A DNA stretch of 64,000 nucleotides from Epiperipatus broadwayi (taxonomy: Eukaryota > Onychophora > Udeonychophora > Euonychophora > Peripatidae): assembly GCA_028023455.1 (NCBI GenBank), contig JAQFVV010000014.1, positions 5,202,280 through 5,266,279 of the forward strand, read 5' to 3'. Of this stretch, positions 23,189-35,039 are shown in pieces (positions within the stretch are counted from its first letter, which is position 1; each line of letters starts with the position of its first letter). Under the pieces are notes generated by a model. That model was not told where the DNA came from. It made no database searches and saw only the letters and a program-made list of their open reading frames with translations. A program made the translations under genes and the position numbers.

Positions 23189-24584
23189 AATTTTTTTAGC
23201 AAAGTTATATACCAAATGTCTAAATGATAAAGATGTACCAGATGATTGGAAGAATGCAGTATTAATATTAATATTTAAAAAAGGTGATAAAGAAGATATT
23301 AGAAATTACAGACCTATCAGTCTTTTATCAGTTTTATACAAAATTTTTACTAAGATAATTACAACTCGTCTACAGAAAACACTGGATTTCCACCAACCAA
23401 GAGAACAAGCTGGATTTAAAAGTGGTTTTAGTACAGTAGATCATATCCAGGTATTGAGAGAAATTATAGAAAGGACAAATGAATATGAGTTGCCATTATG
23501 CTTAGGATTTGTAGACTATGAAAAGGCATTTGATTCTATAAACATTTCTTCAGTGATTAAAGCATTGGATCATCAAGGTGTAGATCCAGGATATTGTCAT
23601 ATTTTGAAGAATATTTATAAAAATGCAACAGCAACAATTAGATTACATAATGATAGTAGGAAAATCAACATTGAAAAGGGTGTAAGACAGGGTGACTCCA
23701 TATCTCCAAAACTTTTTACAGCAGTGCTGCAAGAAGTATTTTGTGGATTAAAATGGGAAGCTAAAGGAGTGAAAGTAAATGGAGATTATTTAAGTCATTT
23801 AGATTTTGCAGATGATGTAGTTGTTTTTGCAAATAATGCTTTAGAGCTACAGGAAATGTTGCAGGAGTTATCAGATGAAAGTAGGAAAGTAGGACTAAAG
23901 ATAAATGTTAAAAAGACTAAAGTAATGTTTAATAGATTTTCTCAAAATATGAAAATAAAGATTGATTATGATGAGTTAGAAGAAGTTAACAGTTACAAAT
24001 ACCTTGGTCAGATTATTAATACAGATGGAAATATAATGGATGAAATTAATCATAGAATTAAACTTGGTTGGAGTGCTTTTGGTAGAAATAACTTGATACT
24101 AAAAGGAAATATGCCTATGTGTTTGAAAAGGAAGGTTTTTAATAAATGTGTTTTGCCAGTTCTTACTTATGGATCTGAGACTTGGACACTTAATAGAAGA
24201 GCAATACAGAGACTTCAGACCACTCAAAGAAGTATGGAGAGATGCATGTTGGGAGTAACAAGAAGAGATCGAAAATGCAATGTATGGGTAAGAGAACAAA
24301 CAGGTGTTACTGACCTCATTGAAAAAATTAAAAGACTGAAGTGGAGTTGGGCTGGACATATTATTAGAAGAGATGATAACAGATGGACAATTGAAATTTT
24401 AAACTGGATTCCAAGAGATTGTAAAATACCCAGAAAGAGACCACATGTGAGATGGATGGATGAAATAAGAAAGTGTGCAGGGGTGATGTGGAGAAGAGAA
24501 GCTAAAGATAGGAAAGATGGATTGAACTTGGAGAGACCTTCATCCTGCAGTGTATTGATAATGGTTGATGATGATGAGATGATG
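23175..24584 (+). CDS. LINE ORF continued: reverse transcriptase and C-terminal domain
   Basis: Continues the LINE protein in the next frame after a single-nucleotide insertion. Numbering from the first Met: NYRPISLLSVLYKIF (44-58), motif A FVDYEKAFDSIN with D114, motif B GVRQGDSISPKLF (169-181), motif C FADDVVVFA with D213/D214. A C-terminal block with TYGSETWTLN, LKWSWAGHI and RPHVRWMDEIRKCAG follows. The RT is open through the whole catalytic core. A one-base deletion near 24512 relative to copy 2 garbles the last residues, and the frame then runs into the flanking LTR to 24677. Only two single-base indels separate this copy from an intact element. Confidence 0.9.
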
Positions 24585-24959
24585 AGTTTTACTAATAAAA
24601 AGTATTTGCTTAACACAATTGAAGTAAAAAGACTAATTAAAAATACCAGAGGGACAAACAGATTTATTGGTATTTGAGAAAATAAGATAGTAATCAAGAA
24701 TCCCCAAGAGAAATTAGTAAGAGCTATAAATAGTATGTATAGAGAGTGTGTGTTTTGGCTTTTATGGATTTGTTTGTTTGCTCATTTTAAACTTGTTTAA
24801 CTGTGAACTGTTTGTACTGGGTATTTGGAGCTGACTGGAGTTAAAACAGAACTGAAAGAAGCCAGTGAGAAACTTTCCAGGCAACAGACTTCTAGTTGGA
24901 ACCACAAAGGCCTCTAAAATTTTCCATGTGAAAATAGATCATACTTTAAATTGGATAAC

Positions 24960-25800
24960 TGGAGTTATACCATACAATGATGACATACTTATTACAGCAG
25001 CATCAGAAAAATATTTAGGAGAGAGAGACTTCAGATAGGGTAAAAAAGACTAAGTATGTCAGGTGTTAAGCTGAATGAAAAAAAATATGTATGGCAAACA
25101 CAAGAATGTTTTCTTGGAGCACATCATTTGTGACAAGGGAAAAAAACTTTGCCTAAAAAAGTTTAAAGCAGTAAAAAAATGCACACAAACTTAAAAACAT
25201 AAAACAATTTCAAGCATTTTTGGGGTTACTTATTCTTTTCGAACCAGTTTTACAAAACAAAGCAATGGCAGAGAAACCATTATATGATTTGCTGAGAAAA
25301 GACCAAAAATGACAATGGGTGCAGATATATGACTTAGCTTTGAAAAATACAAAAGCACTATTGAGGTCAGACTAGCTTTTAGACCATTTCAATAGTGAGA
25401 AAAGACTGCAAATTACTACCAATGCATCAGAATATAGAAGAGGAGCAGTGTTATTTCACCCAGAGATAAGGAAAAAAGGCCAGTGGTGTATGCTTTATGC
25501 ACACTTGCTAAAGCAGAAAAAACTACAGCCGAATTGATAAAGAAACATTGGTTATAGTTTTTTCACTGAAAAAATTTTACCAGTTTATATGGGGGATAAA
25601 TTTTGAAATGTTCACAGACCATCACTCATTAATGGGCATTTTGGCTCATGATAAATTAGCATCAACATAAGCCAAAGAATGTTACACTGGAAGAATATGT
25701 TGACCATATATAATTACCAACTAAATTACAAAAAAAGAAATCCTAAAATGCTGATTCACTGTCAAAATGCTCAGATAAATTAGGGTTGTAAACATTGAAA
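24960..25800 (+). pseudogene. Gypsy pol relic: end of RT and RNase H
   Basis: Fragments in shifting frames: YNDDILIT (the RT YXDD box, with Tyr-Asn-Asp-Asp), KLNEKKCVWQTQECSFLGH-like sequence, ITTNASEYGRGAVL (RNase H first Asp changed to Asn), VVYALCTLAKAEKTTAELIK and TDHHSLMGIL. This order is that of Ty3/gypsy elements. Stops and indels occur about every 50-100 bases, so it is dead. Everything upstream of the YNDD box, including gag, is lost. Confidence 0.75.
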
Positions 25801-26031
25801 CATAAGTAAATTGTATAGAGAATATAATGTCTAAGAGAGTAAATAGTGAAACAGTCAAACAATGAACAAAACAAAATCAAGGATACCAGATGCAAAGAAA
25901 ATGGATAGAGGAAGATTGGATGAAGACAAAAGCATCTTGTTTGACTCAAGGGTATGGGGATAACAATAAGAAATTATCAGTATGTATGGGCTGCATAATA
26001 ATGGAGATAAAAGTTGTGATATCCCCTACAG

Positions 26032-28016
26032 TAGTGGTCTTCAACCTTTTCACATCTGTGGACCAGCAAAAAATAAGAATAAGATTTTGCAGACTGGCAG
26101 AAGTTTACAGATAAATTTTCTTAAAGATGTAACCTGCTTAGCCTTAAAATGGGCATAATTGTTATAACTGACCAAAACAGCACACTAGTTATTGTGTATT
26201 GTAATGGTGTTTGCTTACTTTCACATGATGAACACTTTTTCTCGAGTTGAACAGTTATACTGCTACAGAAAACAGTACAATAACAATCATTCTCATTAAC
26301 ATGCTTGCATTTCTACATTTATTATTTCATTGTTAAAACATGCAAGAATAAAATGTTATTCACCTGAATGGTGGGAAATATCACAGCTAGTGTAATTACA
26401 TGACAATGATTATGATAAATGGGTAAATATAATATCTGTACTTAATGCTAAATATACAAGATGAAGTTATATATATATATATATATATATGGAGGTTGTC
26501 TTTTGATAGTAGTATGGGCAAAATAGAAATTGCATAATAAAAATCACCATACGGTCAAAAAAATTGCCGTATTTTAAATCTGAAAAAATAAGACCAAATG
26601 TGTTAAAGTCTGAAGTTTTGATGTTATTGTAATTTTTTGTTCTGGTGTGTTGAAAGGATCAAAAAATGTAATTAATAGGAAAAGTTTTTTTTTTAAATGA
26701 CAAAATAGACATTGTGTAATAGAAATAAAGCCAAAAAAAATTTCCGTATAGTCGCCATCTTAAAAAAAAAGACAACAAAAGTTGAAAAAGTCAAAAGTTT
26801 TGATCTTATTTAAATTTTTTTGGGGGAGTGGGTTGAAAAATACTTTGTCTTCACTGAGACAAAAGATAGAGACTAAAGTTATTTTTTGTTTGTTTTTATT
26901 TTTTAAAAAAGGTAACAGAAATTGGTTCTAAAAATAATAGTTTTAGTATATTAGCAATATACAAATAAAGCCAAAAAAAATATCGCCTTATAAGCCAAAA
27001 ACAAATGGGTATATTTTTAAACAAAAAAAAAAGAGAATGAAACTTGAAAAAATCAAAAATTTTGAACTTATTTTAATTTTTTTTTTTTTTTTGGGGGGGG
27101 GGGGTATATTGAGAACTACTTTATACAAGTTAAAGACAGAAATTTTTTGGCTGTTTTTCTTTTTTAAAAAAGGTGATAAAAATTGATTTCAAAAATAAAA
27201 GTTAAAGCCAAAAAAGATCTTATTTTAAATTTTTTGGGGTGAGTGGGTTGAGAAATACTTTGTCTTCACTGAGACAAAAGATAGAGACAAAAGTTATCTT
27301 TGGTTTGTTTTTGTTTTTAAAAATAGGTAATAAAAATTGGATTTAAAAATAAAAGTTTTAGTATATCAGTGGTATACAAATAAAGGCAAAAAAGATATCA
27401 CCTTATAGGCCAAAAAAAAGTGGCCATATTTTTAAACAAAAAAAAACCTGATACTTGAAAAAGTCAAAAGTTTTGATCTTACTTTATTTTGGGATGTAAG
27501 AGTGTATTGAGAAATACTTTGTACAAGTTAGAGACAGAAGTTATTTTTTGGTTTTTGTTTTTAAAAAAAGGTAATAAAAATTGATTTCAAAAATAAAAAT
27601 TAAAGCCAAAACAAAAATCGCCATATAGCCAAAAAATAAACACTAAAAATGAAATATTAAAAGATGGAGTAGAAAAAATTTAAGAGATCAAAAAAGTCAC
27701 TGTATTTTTAAAATTGCAGCCCAGTAATGTTACATTTTATTGTTTTAACACATAAACAATGTCGACAAGTGCTGTGATTGACTATCAAAAGACAACCGGA
27801 ATTTGTATAATAAAAAACTTTTTTTTTTTTTAATTTTGAATTTTTTTAGAAAAATAATAAAAAATTTAATTCTATCTCCCCTTTTCCCCATAAACATCTA
27901 TGATAAATAAAAAACATTAATTTATGTATGATTGGGTAGATTATGTTTTCCTTCTGTTTCTTTTTTTTTAATCGGGTAAAAATGCTAGTCTGCAGACTGG
28001 GGGTTGAAGACCACTG
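26032..28016. mobile_element. Non-autonomous hAT element with perfect 8-bp target duplication
   Basis: Flanked by CCCTACAG on both sides (26024-26031 and 28017-28024). The ends are TAGTGGTCTTCAACC and GGTTGAAGACCACTG, and both continue with CAGACTGG/CCAG(T/C)CTGCAG-like subterminal sequence. An 8-bp duplication and a CAGTGGT.TTCAACC terminus are signatures of hAT elements. No transposase is encoded. It sits inside the gypsy integrase region, whose reading resumes directly after it. Confidence 0.88.
26490..27800. repeat. Inner inverted-repeat unit with degenerate tandem array
   Basis: GGTTGTCTTTTGATAGT at about 26492 recurs inverted as ACTATCAAAAGACAACC near 27782. Between them five or six diverged units share GTCAAAAGTTTTGATCTTA, a T/G homopolymer tract, TTGAGAAATACTTTG and a GACAGAAGTTATTTTTTG-like block at irregular 180-260 bp spacing. 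It is either a separate element nested in the hAT or the amplified core of the hAT itself. A (TA)10 tract abuts the left end. Confidence 0.6.
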
Positions 28017-28039
28017 CCCTACAGGATGAAATATAGTTT

Positions 28040-28870
28040 TAAAATTACTTCATAAGAGACATTCAGGGGTGTGTGAGCAAAAGCATTAGCAAAGAGCTAT
28101 GTCTAGTATCCAAAAACAAATACTGACATAGAAAAATACATAAAAATGTGTACTAATTGTCAAACACAGATTGTGATGCCAGTAAAAAATTATACACCAT
28201 GGCCTAAAACAACTGGGAAACGACTTCAGATAGACCTTGCCAGCCCAATGATAGGTAAATTGTTTCTAGTAATAGTGGATGCTTTGTTTTTGACGTGGAC
28301 TGATTGCCAGGAGAAAAAAAGTGTTTCAATAAACTTTGTGTGATATAGGGATTGTTCGAGGCTATAGAGTCCAAGAGTGTAGCAGTTTTCATTGGTTACA
28401 CAATATAGAAATATTTTAGCAATAATGTAATTTACCATATTAGTACCCCCTATACCATCCACAATCAAATAGTATAGTGGAGAAAGTGATGCAGCAGATC
28501 AAAAAGCCATTGAGAAAAAGTAACAATGTAAATTTAGAAAATATGTTATATGAAATAATGTTGTGGAAACACTCAACACTTTATGCAGTAACCAGAGTCT
28601 ACTGGTAAGAAAATTAGAAATGAGTTTATCTTTAATCCACCCAAAAAACAATGAACCACGTCAAAATGAGCATAATATTTATGAAAATTCAAAGTTCAAA
28701 GTGGAAACAATAGTCTGGATTAGAGACATGCTAAGAAAACCCTGAATTAAGGAAACAATAGAAAAGATATTGTCTAACTAACTATACTGTGTTAATTAAG
28801 GGCAAAAACCAATTGTAATATAGACACCATGAAAACCATATCAGGACTCGGAAACCAACAAACACTCATG
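28040..28870 (+). pseudogene. Gypsy integrase relic
   Basis: Pieces include HSGVCXXKALAKSY-like zinc-finger sequence, IEKYIKMCTNCQ (HHCC finger, both Cys kept), WPKTTGKRLQIDLASPMIGK with LFLVIVDA (the catalytic-core start; first Asp in IDLA), YHPQSNSIVEK, and a C-terminal stretch resembling the RH.NHIRTR end of K02A2.6-type gypsy integrases. The first half before the hAT insertion lies near 25890-26020. Several stops and frameshifts make it nonfunctional. Confidence 0.75.
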
Positions 28871-29134
28871 ATTTTGAAGTTATTAAAATTGAAGCAGAAG
28901 GGGAAATGTGCACCCCAGATATTGTCATTCAAAAAAGCTACTCCACAATAGAAGAAAGAACAATAGCAGATAAAAAATCAGAACCATGTACCAAAGAATA
29001 GACAAAATTGAAAGATTACTGAAACTGAAGGAGAAACCACCCAGGCTGATTCGTGAAAAGCAAAGACCTACTAAATTACAAGATTATGTCTAATCAAGTT
29101 AAACTGAGTTTTTCTGGAGTGGGGAGAGATAGTA

Positions 29135-29690
29135 TGTTTCATAGTAATATTTAAATTTAAACCCAATAATTATAGAAATATGCAACATATTCATTACTCC
29201 AGAAAGAAAAAAAGAGATAAGGCAAAGAAAATATATTTAGAGAAATATATTTTAATAGATTGTTAACAGATAAAGTTAAGGTAACAGACAGTAAAATTTA
29301 TTAGCGTGTATTGAAAGAAAGTTAAATGAATTTAATATAAATGATCAAGATATATTTATTTAAAATAAACACTAGAAATTAGTTGCATGAGGCAAATAAT
29401 AAGAAATTTTTCTTGATAAATGATAAGAGTTTTACTAATAAGAAGTATTTGCTTAACACAATTGAAGTTGACAAAGACTAATTAAAAATGCCAGAGAAAA
29501 AAACAGACTTATTAGTATCTGAGGATGTGAGATATCAATCAAGAATTAAAACCAGAATGCCCAAGACAAATCAGTGAGAGCTACAAATAACATGTACAGA
29601 AAGTGCAGGGAGTCTTTTATGGCTTTTGTGGATTGTTTGCATGTTCATTCCAAACTTGTTTAATGGTGAACTGTTAGTACTGAGTATTTG
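29135..29690 (+). repeat. 3' LTR of the Ty3/gypsy element
   Basis: Starts TGTTTCATAGTAATATT after a purine tract. It is uninterrupted at GAGTTTTACTAATAAG (about 29427), which is the site where the 5' LTR holds the LINE. This confirms that the LINE inserted after the LTR element. Similarity fades after TGAGTATTTGGGGCC, so the end is approximate. Confidence 0.8.
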
Positions 29691-29829
29691 GGGCCAACTC
29701 AAAGCTGACAGACACCAGAGAGAAGTGGACCCAGGAAGAGATTGTTCATTGAGGAAAGCAATCCCAGAGATCATGCATCTGAAAATACCAACACTCAGCT
29801 AGGGACTAAAGCAGATCACACAGATCTTT

Positions 29830-30199
29830 TTTTTACATCTAATGGGCTCTAAAGAAAAAAACACAGAATGAACTGTGAGTATATGCATTCATTAAATTTG
29901 TACACAGCCCGATTTGAGCAATAGACTGTAGAATCAGTTTGACCCAATAGTAATAGTACCAGTTGCTGCCTCAAACCACACTCAATGAGATGATATGCAC
30001 ATGATTCTGGCGGGCAGCTGTTAAAGAAATTGATAGGCATCAAATTTAGAAATTACGATAATCGTACCTTTGAAAGGTTCATTTACTATAACCTCTACAT
30101 GCCTCGAGAAAAAGATTGCTCTCTCTCCCAAGGGATATGACCATGTAATTCACAAAGAGAGAGAATCTCTCTCTTTTATTTATTTATTTTAAATTAATG
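29830..30199. other. Unassigned intronic stretch
   Basis: Contains a GAGAGAGAATCTCTCTCT hairpin-like tract near 30158-30175. A short minus-strand open frame at 29849-30043 has no recognised domain. Confidence 0.4.
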
Positions 30200-32324
30200 G
30201 AAAAGTAGATACACTGCCGAATGATCTTGAATTCCGATATAGATGAATCCCTTACTAGTCCAGTCTACTCTTTATCTCAGGAAAGTGGTTGGTTCTTTGT
30301 TAATAAGGAAGGCTGAACAATAATACACAGCATTACACTAGGCTTTAAAATTAAATATTAACTTTATTAAACCCCTAAGACAATTAGTACATCTCTATGA
30401 CAATTTAACTATTTACAAAATAATAAAGAAAAATAAAATACATAAAATACCAAAAAGAATTGTTAGTGGAAATTTAACTGAGTTTTAAATGGCTTTCAGA
30501 AAGGGATGGAATGATCTGAGATTTTCTCCTGTTTACACACTTTTAAACAAACATTTTAAAATACATCATATAATATACATTGATCATGGTATGCATATGC
30601 CTTAAAGCAAAATATAACTCTTGCTGTTTCTTATGTGATGACATGAAACACTTTGCTAAATTAAAATGCCAATTTAAGTGTGAGGTAATTGTATTTTAAT
30701 ACTAATAAGTTCTGAACATAAGTCCTGCATGTAGCAGACAATAAAAGAAAAAAAACATGGAACTACATTCTTTTTCTTTTTTTGTTTCATACTTTTATTC
30801 CCTAAACAAAAATAAAACAATCCTGCACTTAGCAGATGAAATAAAATGATAAGAAAATACCCTCACACTAATTTGCTTTGGATAATCCTGCACATGGCAG
30901 ATTGGATAAGTAGCTATAATTATTTGAGGGTGAAACATATGCATACAATAACCACATGATTTAAATTTGATAGTAGACTCACTCTTTTAAGAAGTAATGA
31001 ATGCAAGTGAATTATTATATATTCTTTGATCCTGCACATAGCGGATTGATAATTAATAAACTACTATGAAAGCAAAATAAGATCTATTTTTACTCATTCA
31101 AGAGTAATGAACGCAAGCAAATTATTATACATTCGTTGATCCTGCAAGTAGCAGATCAATAATTAATAAACTACTATGAAACCAAAATAAGATCTATTTT
31201 TACTCATTCAAGAGGAAGTGTACTATGCTATTATTTTTATTTAAATTAATATGAGTGTTAACCTTTATATCGGTTTATTCATAATTCACAAATTACACAT
31301 AAAATAGAAAATTAACAGTAATAGTGATAAAAAAACAAAGAAAGGGCAAATAAAATAAAACAAAATAAAGAAATATAAATAATACTTGATTTTTCTTGGG
31401 TCTGGGGCTTCTGACAGTGATATATCTCTGCTGATCAGACGACTGTGGGAAAGCTCTCCATGGAGGGTGACAAAATTGTCTCTGGCAGCTACACTGTCAG
31501 GAAGAAAAAAACACATCTCTCAATGGCTACATAGCATTTCGAGCAGTGCACATATACCCAACCTGGTCATTTACTCCATGTTTCTTGACATATCACAAAT
31601 ATGCCTGAATTCCATTATTTCAGTGGTACAAAATTTTAATGGTTTCACTATTTTCACTGGTTCCTGAATGCCGTATTTGATTTGTACTGTTTTTTAAATT
31701 GTGTCTTAGTTCATACTTTTGATATTTCTAGATCAACACTTTTCACCGGCGCATTCAATCATTTATTGTTCTGCTTTGTCTGCTTTCTCTGTTTGTCATT
31801 AAGCAATAAGGATTTGTTTTCAGCTGGTGCTCTTTAAAGGTATAATTTACATTATTAACTTTTCTTCTTGGTCAGTATTTTCACAATTATATCTGATACT
31901 CTTTCAATTCCCTTTAATTTTTACTTGACCAAACTTCTTCGAAATTATATTTAAAATCTATAACTGCTTCTTAATCGGTAAACTCCAAAAGTAGAAAAAT
32001 TTTTTTTCTTCCTCCTTCAGCCAGTACTTTCTGAGAAAGTATTAAGCCAGAATAATAATTTGAATTGGACTATTAATCAGAATGCGAATTTGAATCAGCA
32101 TAAAAGAATCTGAATAATCAATCTGAGTATCACGACTGAATTAAAGGACTGCTGATGAATCCTAGTATCACGACTAAATTAAAAGACTGCAAATTACTTC
32201 AAAGACTGCCAATCAATTCAAAGTCTGCAAATGAATTAATAGACTGTAAATCCATCCATTAAAAGTCTCTGAATCAAACCAAATACTGCCAATCAATACC
32301 AATATCACCTGAGCAGCAACACAT
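30200..32324 (-). repeat. Candidate LTR or LTR-like repeat, minus strand
   Basis: On the minus strand, AATGAGGGGGATA (a polypurine-like tract, 32326-32338) is followed by TGTGTTGCTGCTCAGG, as at the start of a 3' LTR. Inside are repeated AATCA/GACTG-type motifs (32060-32310), an AATAAA near 31270 and the repeat cluster at 30720-31215. The phrase CTCTTTATCTCAGG near 30270 also occurs near 54885. No matching second LTR or pol was found next to it, so a solo LTR is only a suggestion. Confidence 0.35.
30996..31215 (+). repeat. Tandem duplication, 110-bp unit x2
   Basis: Two near-identical units, each containing GAATGCAAG or GAACGCAAG, TTGATCCTGCA, ATAATTAATAAACTACTATG and AAATAAGATCTATTTTTACT. 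The CCTGCACATAGCAGAT core also recurs singly near 30727, 30823 and 30889. Confidence 0.75.
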
Positions 32325-32399
32325 ATCCCCCTCATTACCTGGTGAATAAACCATCCCCTCTACAAACTATTGCTCATAATATTTTTTTCTAATTAAATT

Positions 32400-33420
32400 C
32401 CTTTGCCTTATTTTTAGCTAATCTATCATTGACTTTAACAAAAAAAAATTGTTTAATTAATAAAAATTTTTGTTTAACAATAACTTTAATTAATGTAAGA
32501 GTTTAAGAATTACTCAGACCATTGAATTCCAATCCCTGAATTTCTCTAATTAATAAAAGTATATTTTGTAATTAAATAAATTTTCTGCAGGTGTCAAATG
32601 GCTACTAATACAATTTCTACAATTTTTTTCTAAAACATTTCACAATAGAATAAAGAGGTCATTGACTAGCATGCTTATGAAAACTAAATTCTACAAAGAA
32701 AAAAAAATTATAAAACTTATGAACTGTGTACCTGTTGTTACAGCAAAAAATGTTTTTAAGTTATGTTTTTATTAAAAAAAAATATTCAACACATAACAGA
32801 AAAAATATATACAAAGTTTGCTAAATAAAAATACATGTTCACAGCTGGTCTATTTACAGGTGCTTTTAAGTTTCCCAGAATAATTTTAATTCTCCACCAT
32901 ATTTATTTGCATAAAAAAAATAAAACATTTATTAAATATCAATTGAAATAAATATTTACTTCTGGTGTATGCAATTGTATATTTATAAGTCTATTATCAT
33001 CCTTTGAAATTATAACTCTAAAATATATTACTTGTGTAAACACAGGAGAAAATATACTTGCCCAGACCATCCTTTTATTGTTATATATATTTGTTTAAGT
33101 TGCAACTCTGTTTGCAACCATCTTTGTGCTTGTCATTTAAGTCTGACTGTCACAATATATATAGGGTTTATTTTTGTTGTGTGCTAAGTAATCAATATTG
33201 CTGTTAATAATTTGTGAGATTCAATACTAAATTCATTGAAAATCCTTTATTGTAAATTAGATCATTATTAAATTTTGTTTGCTATTAATTTCCTGTGTGG
33301 TACTTATTTTGTTGGTATCCATTTAATATATATATATATATATGCAAATAAACAACAGGTATAATAATCCCAAAATTTTAAAATAGCACATATGTGCTTG
33401 CACACACATGAATGTTATAT
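32400..33420. other. AT-rich intronic stretch
   Basis: Homopolymers and (TA)n near 33325. Nothing coding or structured was recognised. Confidence 0.5.
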
Positions 33421-33429
33421 ATATATATT

Positions 33430-33905
33430 AACTCAGACTTTCAATTCCCTACATCTATCCACTCCATCTTATATAACTGTTACATATGACCACATACATT
33501 GGAAAAAGATAAATGATCTCCAATATGCATATTTTATGATGAACCAGCATTCATCAGTTGGTCCAGTTCATCATCTTCCATGCATATATATAATAAGTGC
33601 TCACTTTATATTAAGATAGCCAATCTTCAAATTTCAACGGATAGGCTTCATTCTTCTCCATTCTCCAACTCTTCAGTCATTCATATATTGAAAATCTGAT
33701 GATAAATTTTCTATCTTAATATAAACTGAGCATTGACTATATATGTGTGTGGAAGATGAAGATCTGGATCAATTGATGAATACTGGTTCAGCATAAAATA
33801 TTATATTGGAGATCATTTATCTTTCTCACATGTATGGAGTCATGTACATTGGTTGTATAAGATGGAGTGGATAGATATAAAGAGCTGTATAGAGAATATA
33901 GTTGC
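33430..33905. mobile_element. Foldback element, copy 2 of the 3.5-4.6 kb family
   Basis: The left arm (about 33430-33690, minus-oriented unit) and right arm (33700-33905, plus-oriented) are inverted copies joined by a short centre at TTGAAAATCTGATGATAAA. Shared landmarks with copy 1 are ATATAAGATGGAGTG, GACCACATACAT/ATGTATG, GAACCAGCATTCATCA and TATATTAAGATAGC. The outermost B-box-like end is less clear than in copy 1. Confidence 0.7.
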
Positions 33906-35039
33906 AATTTAATATATATATTGTTTAAACTGGAAATGTTATACAGTAAATGAGATGCACATAAATAACAATTTACAAGCCAGACTTAGTAAAGTCATAT
34001 TAAAAAGAAAAAATGTCCACATTCTTATATTACTGGTACTTTATTAAACAAAAAAATAACATTCTTTTATTTAACTTCTATCTTGTTGTATGAATAATAA
34101 ATTAATGAATGATACTTGGACAGGTGAACTTTATATTAGTGATGATTTTTGTAAAATATTACTCAAACCAACTAGCAGTTTCAAATAAAGTTTAAAGTGT
34201 AAATTATAATAATTTTAATGATGCCATAAATAAACTATAGCTTTTAAATATGTAATCTAAATATATATATATATATTGTACCGATATCTTAGCCATACAT
34301 ATAATAATTTTGTCTAAAAATTATTGACATAAAGAAGCTCATAAACAACATAAAATTAAAATTGATAATGAATAATAAAATCAATTTGTTGTCCATAAAT
34401 AAGTGAATTATAAACAAAGAAAAACATTTCATTTGAAATAAATAAATTTGTCAAAATTTAAAGAGTTATTATCAGTAAAAGTACAATTAATCAGTAGAAG
34501 GAGGGAGAGGGTTTGCTTTAGAAATGTCAAAACTAAAAGTCTAAAGATCGACTGAAAGGGGAAGGAGAATTAACTTTACAATTTTAAAAAGTAAATAAGA
34601 GTTAAAATATGACAGTTCAAGGATAAATCTTTTTTTGAGTAATTAAAGGATTTTCTCTTGTTTAAAATACTAAAGAGAGAAAAAAGGGAAAGACAAGTTG
34701 AACTAAAAGCTTAAAATATAAATCTTTTATATAAATTTTAAATATCTCTCATTTGTAATTAGTTGATTTTAGAAATGTATATGTGCGTAAATGACAAGTT
34801 GATTTTAAATATAGCAAAATGTGAGCTTATTGATAAAATAAATATGTGCATGCTAAATATTAAGGAATAAATGAAAGTTAAAAAATATTATATAATCATA
34901 AGATATATAAGCACAGAATTTGCAATTGCTACGAATTAAAGATCCACAAAACAACAAATTTGCAATGGTTACCAATGAAAATACTTAATCAAAAGCTTAT
35001 TGAAGGAATGTATTCAAAAACAGTAGAAAAATTTCAACA

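Larger units (their letters stand above)
21356..24584 (+). mobile_element. Full-length RTE-like LINE, copy 1
   Basis: It begins GGCTGCAGAAAGGAG, exactly as the second copy at 55582, so both are full-length. It ends in a TTGATAATGGTTGATGATGA-type tail; short TGA-rich tails replace poly(A) in RTE-type elements. The target duplication AGTTTTACTAA is perfect (21345-21355 and 24585-24595). Its 3.23 kb holds a 255-bp leader and one long APE-RT reading frame. The clade assignment comes from the single ORF, the endonuclease type and the tail. Confidence 0.9.
21098..29690 (+). mobile_element. Ty3/gypsy LTR retrotransposon, nested-in and decayed
   Basis: Two long direct repeats of about 0.5 kb delimit it. 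The 5' LTR is 21098-21355 continued at 24596-24850 after an inserted LINE; the 3' LTR is about 29135-29690. Between them are RT, RNase H and integrase remnants in plus orientation, in Ty3/gypsy order. Gag, protease and most of RT are missing. A hAT element splits the integrase. The 3' LTR is preceded by the purine-rich GGAGTGGGGAGAGATAG, a good polypurine tract. It lies antisense to the host gene. Confidence 0.85.

Noticed and set aside
31386-31667. 93-codon plus-strand frame with GSGASDSDISLLIRRLWESS
   Set aside because: Non-repetitive and less AT-rich, but it overlaps an equally plausible minus-strand frame inside a candidate LTR leader. No domain recognised.
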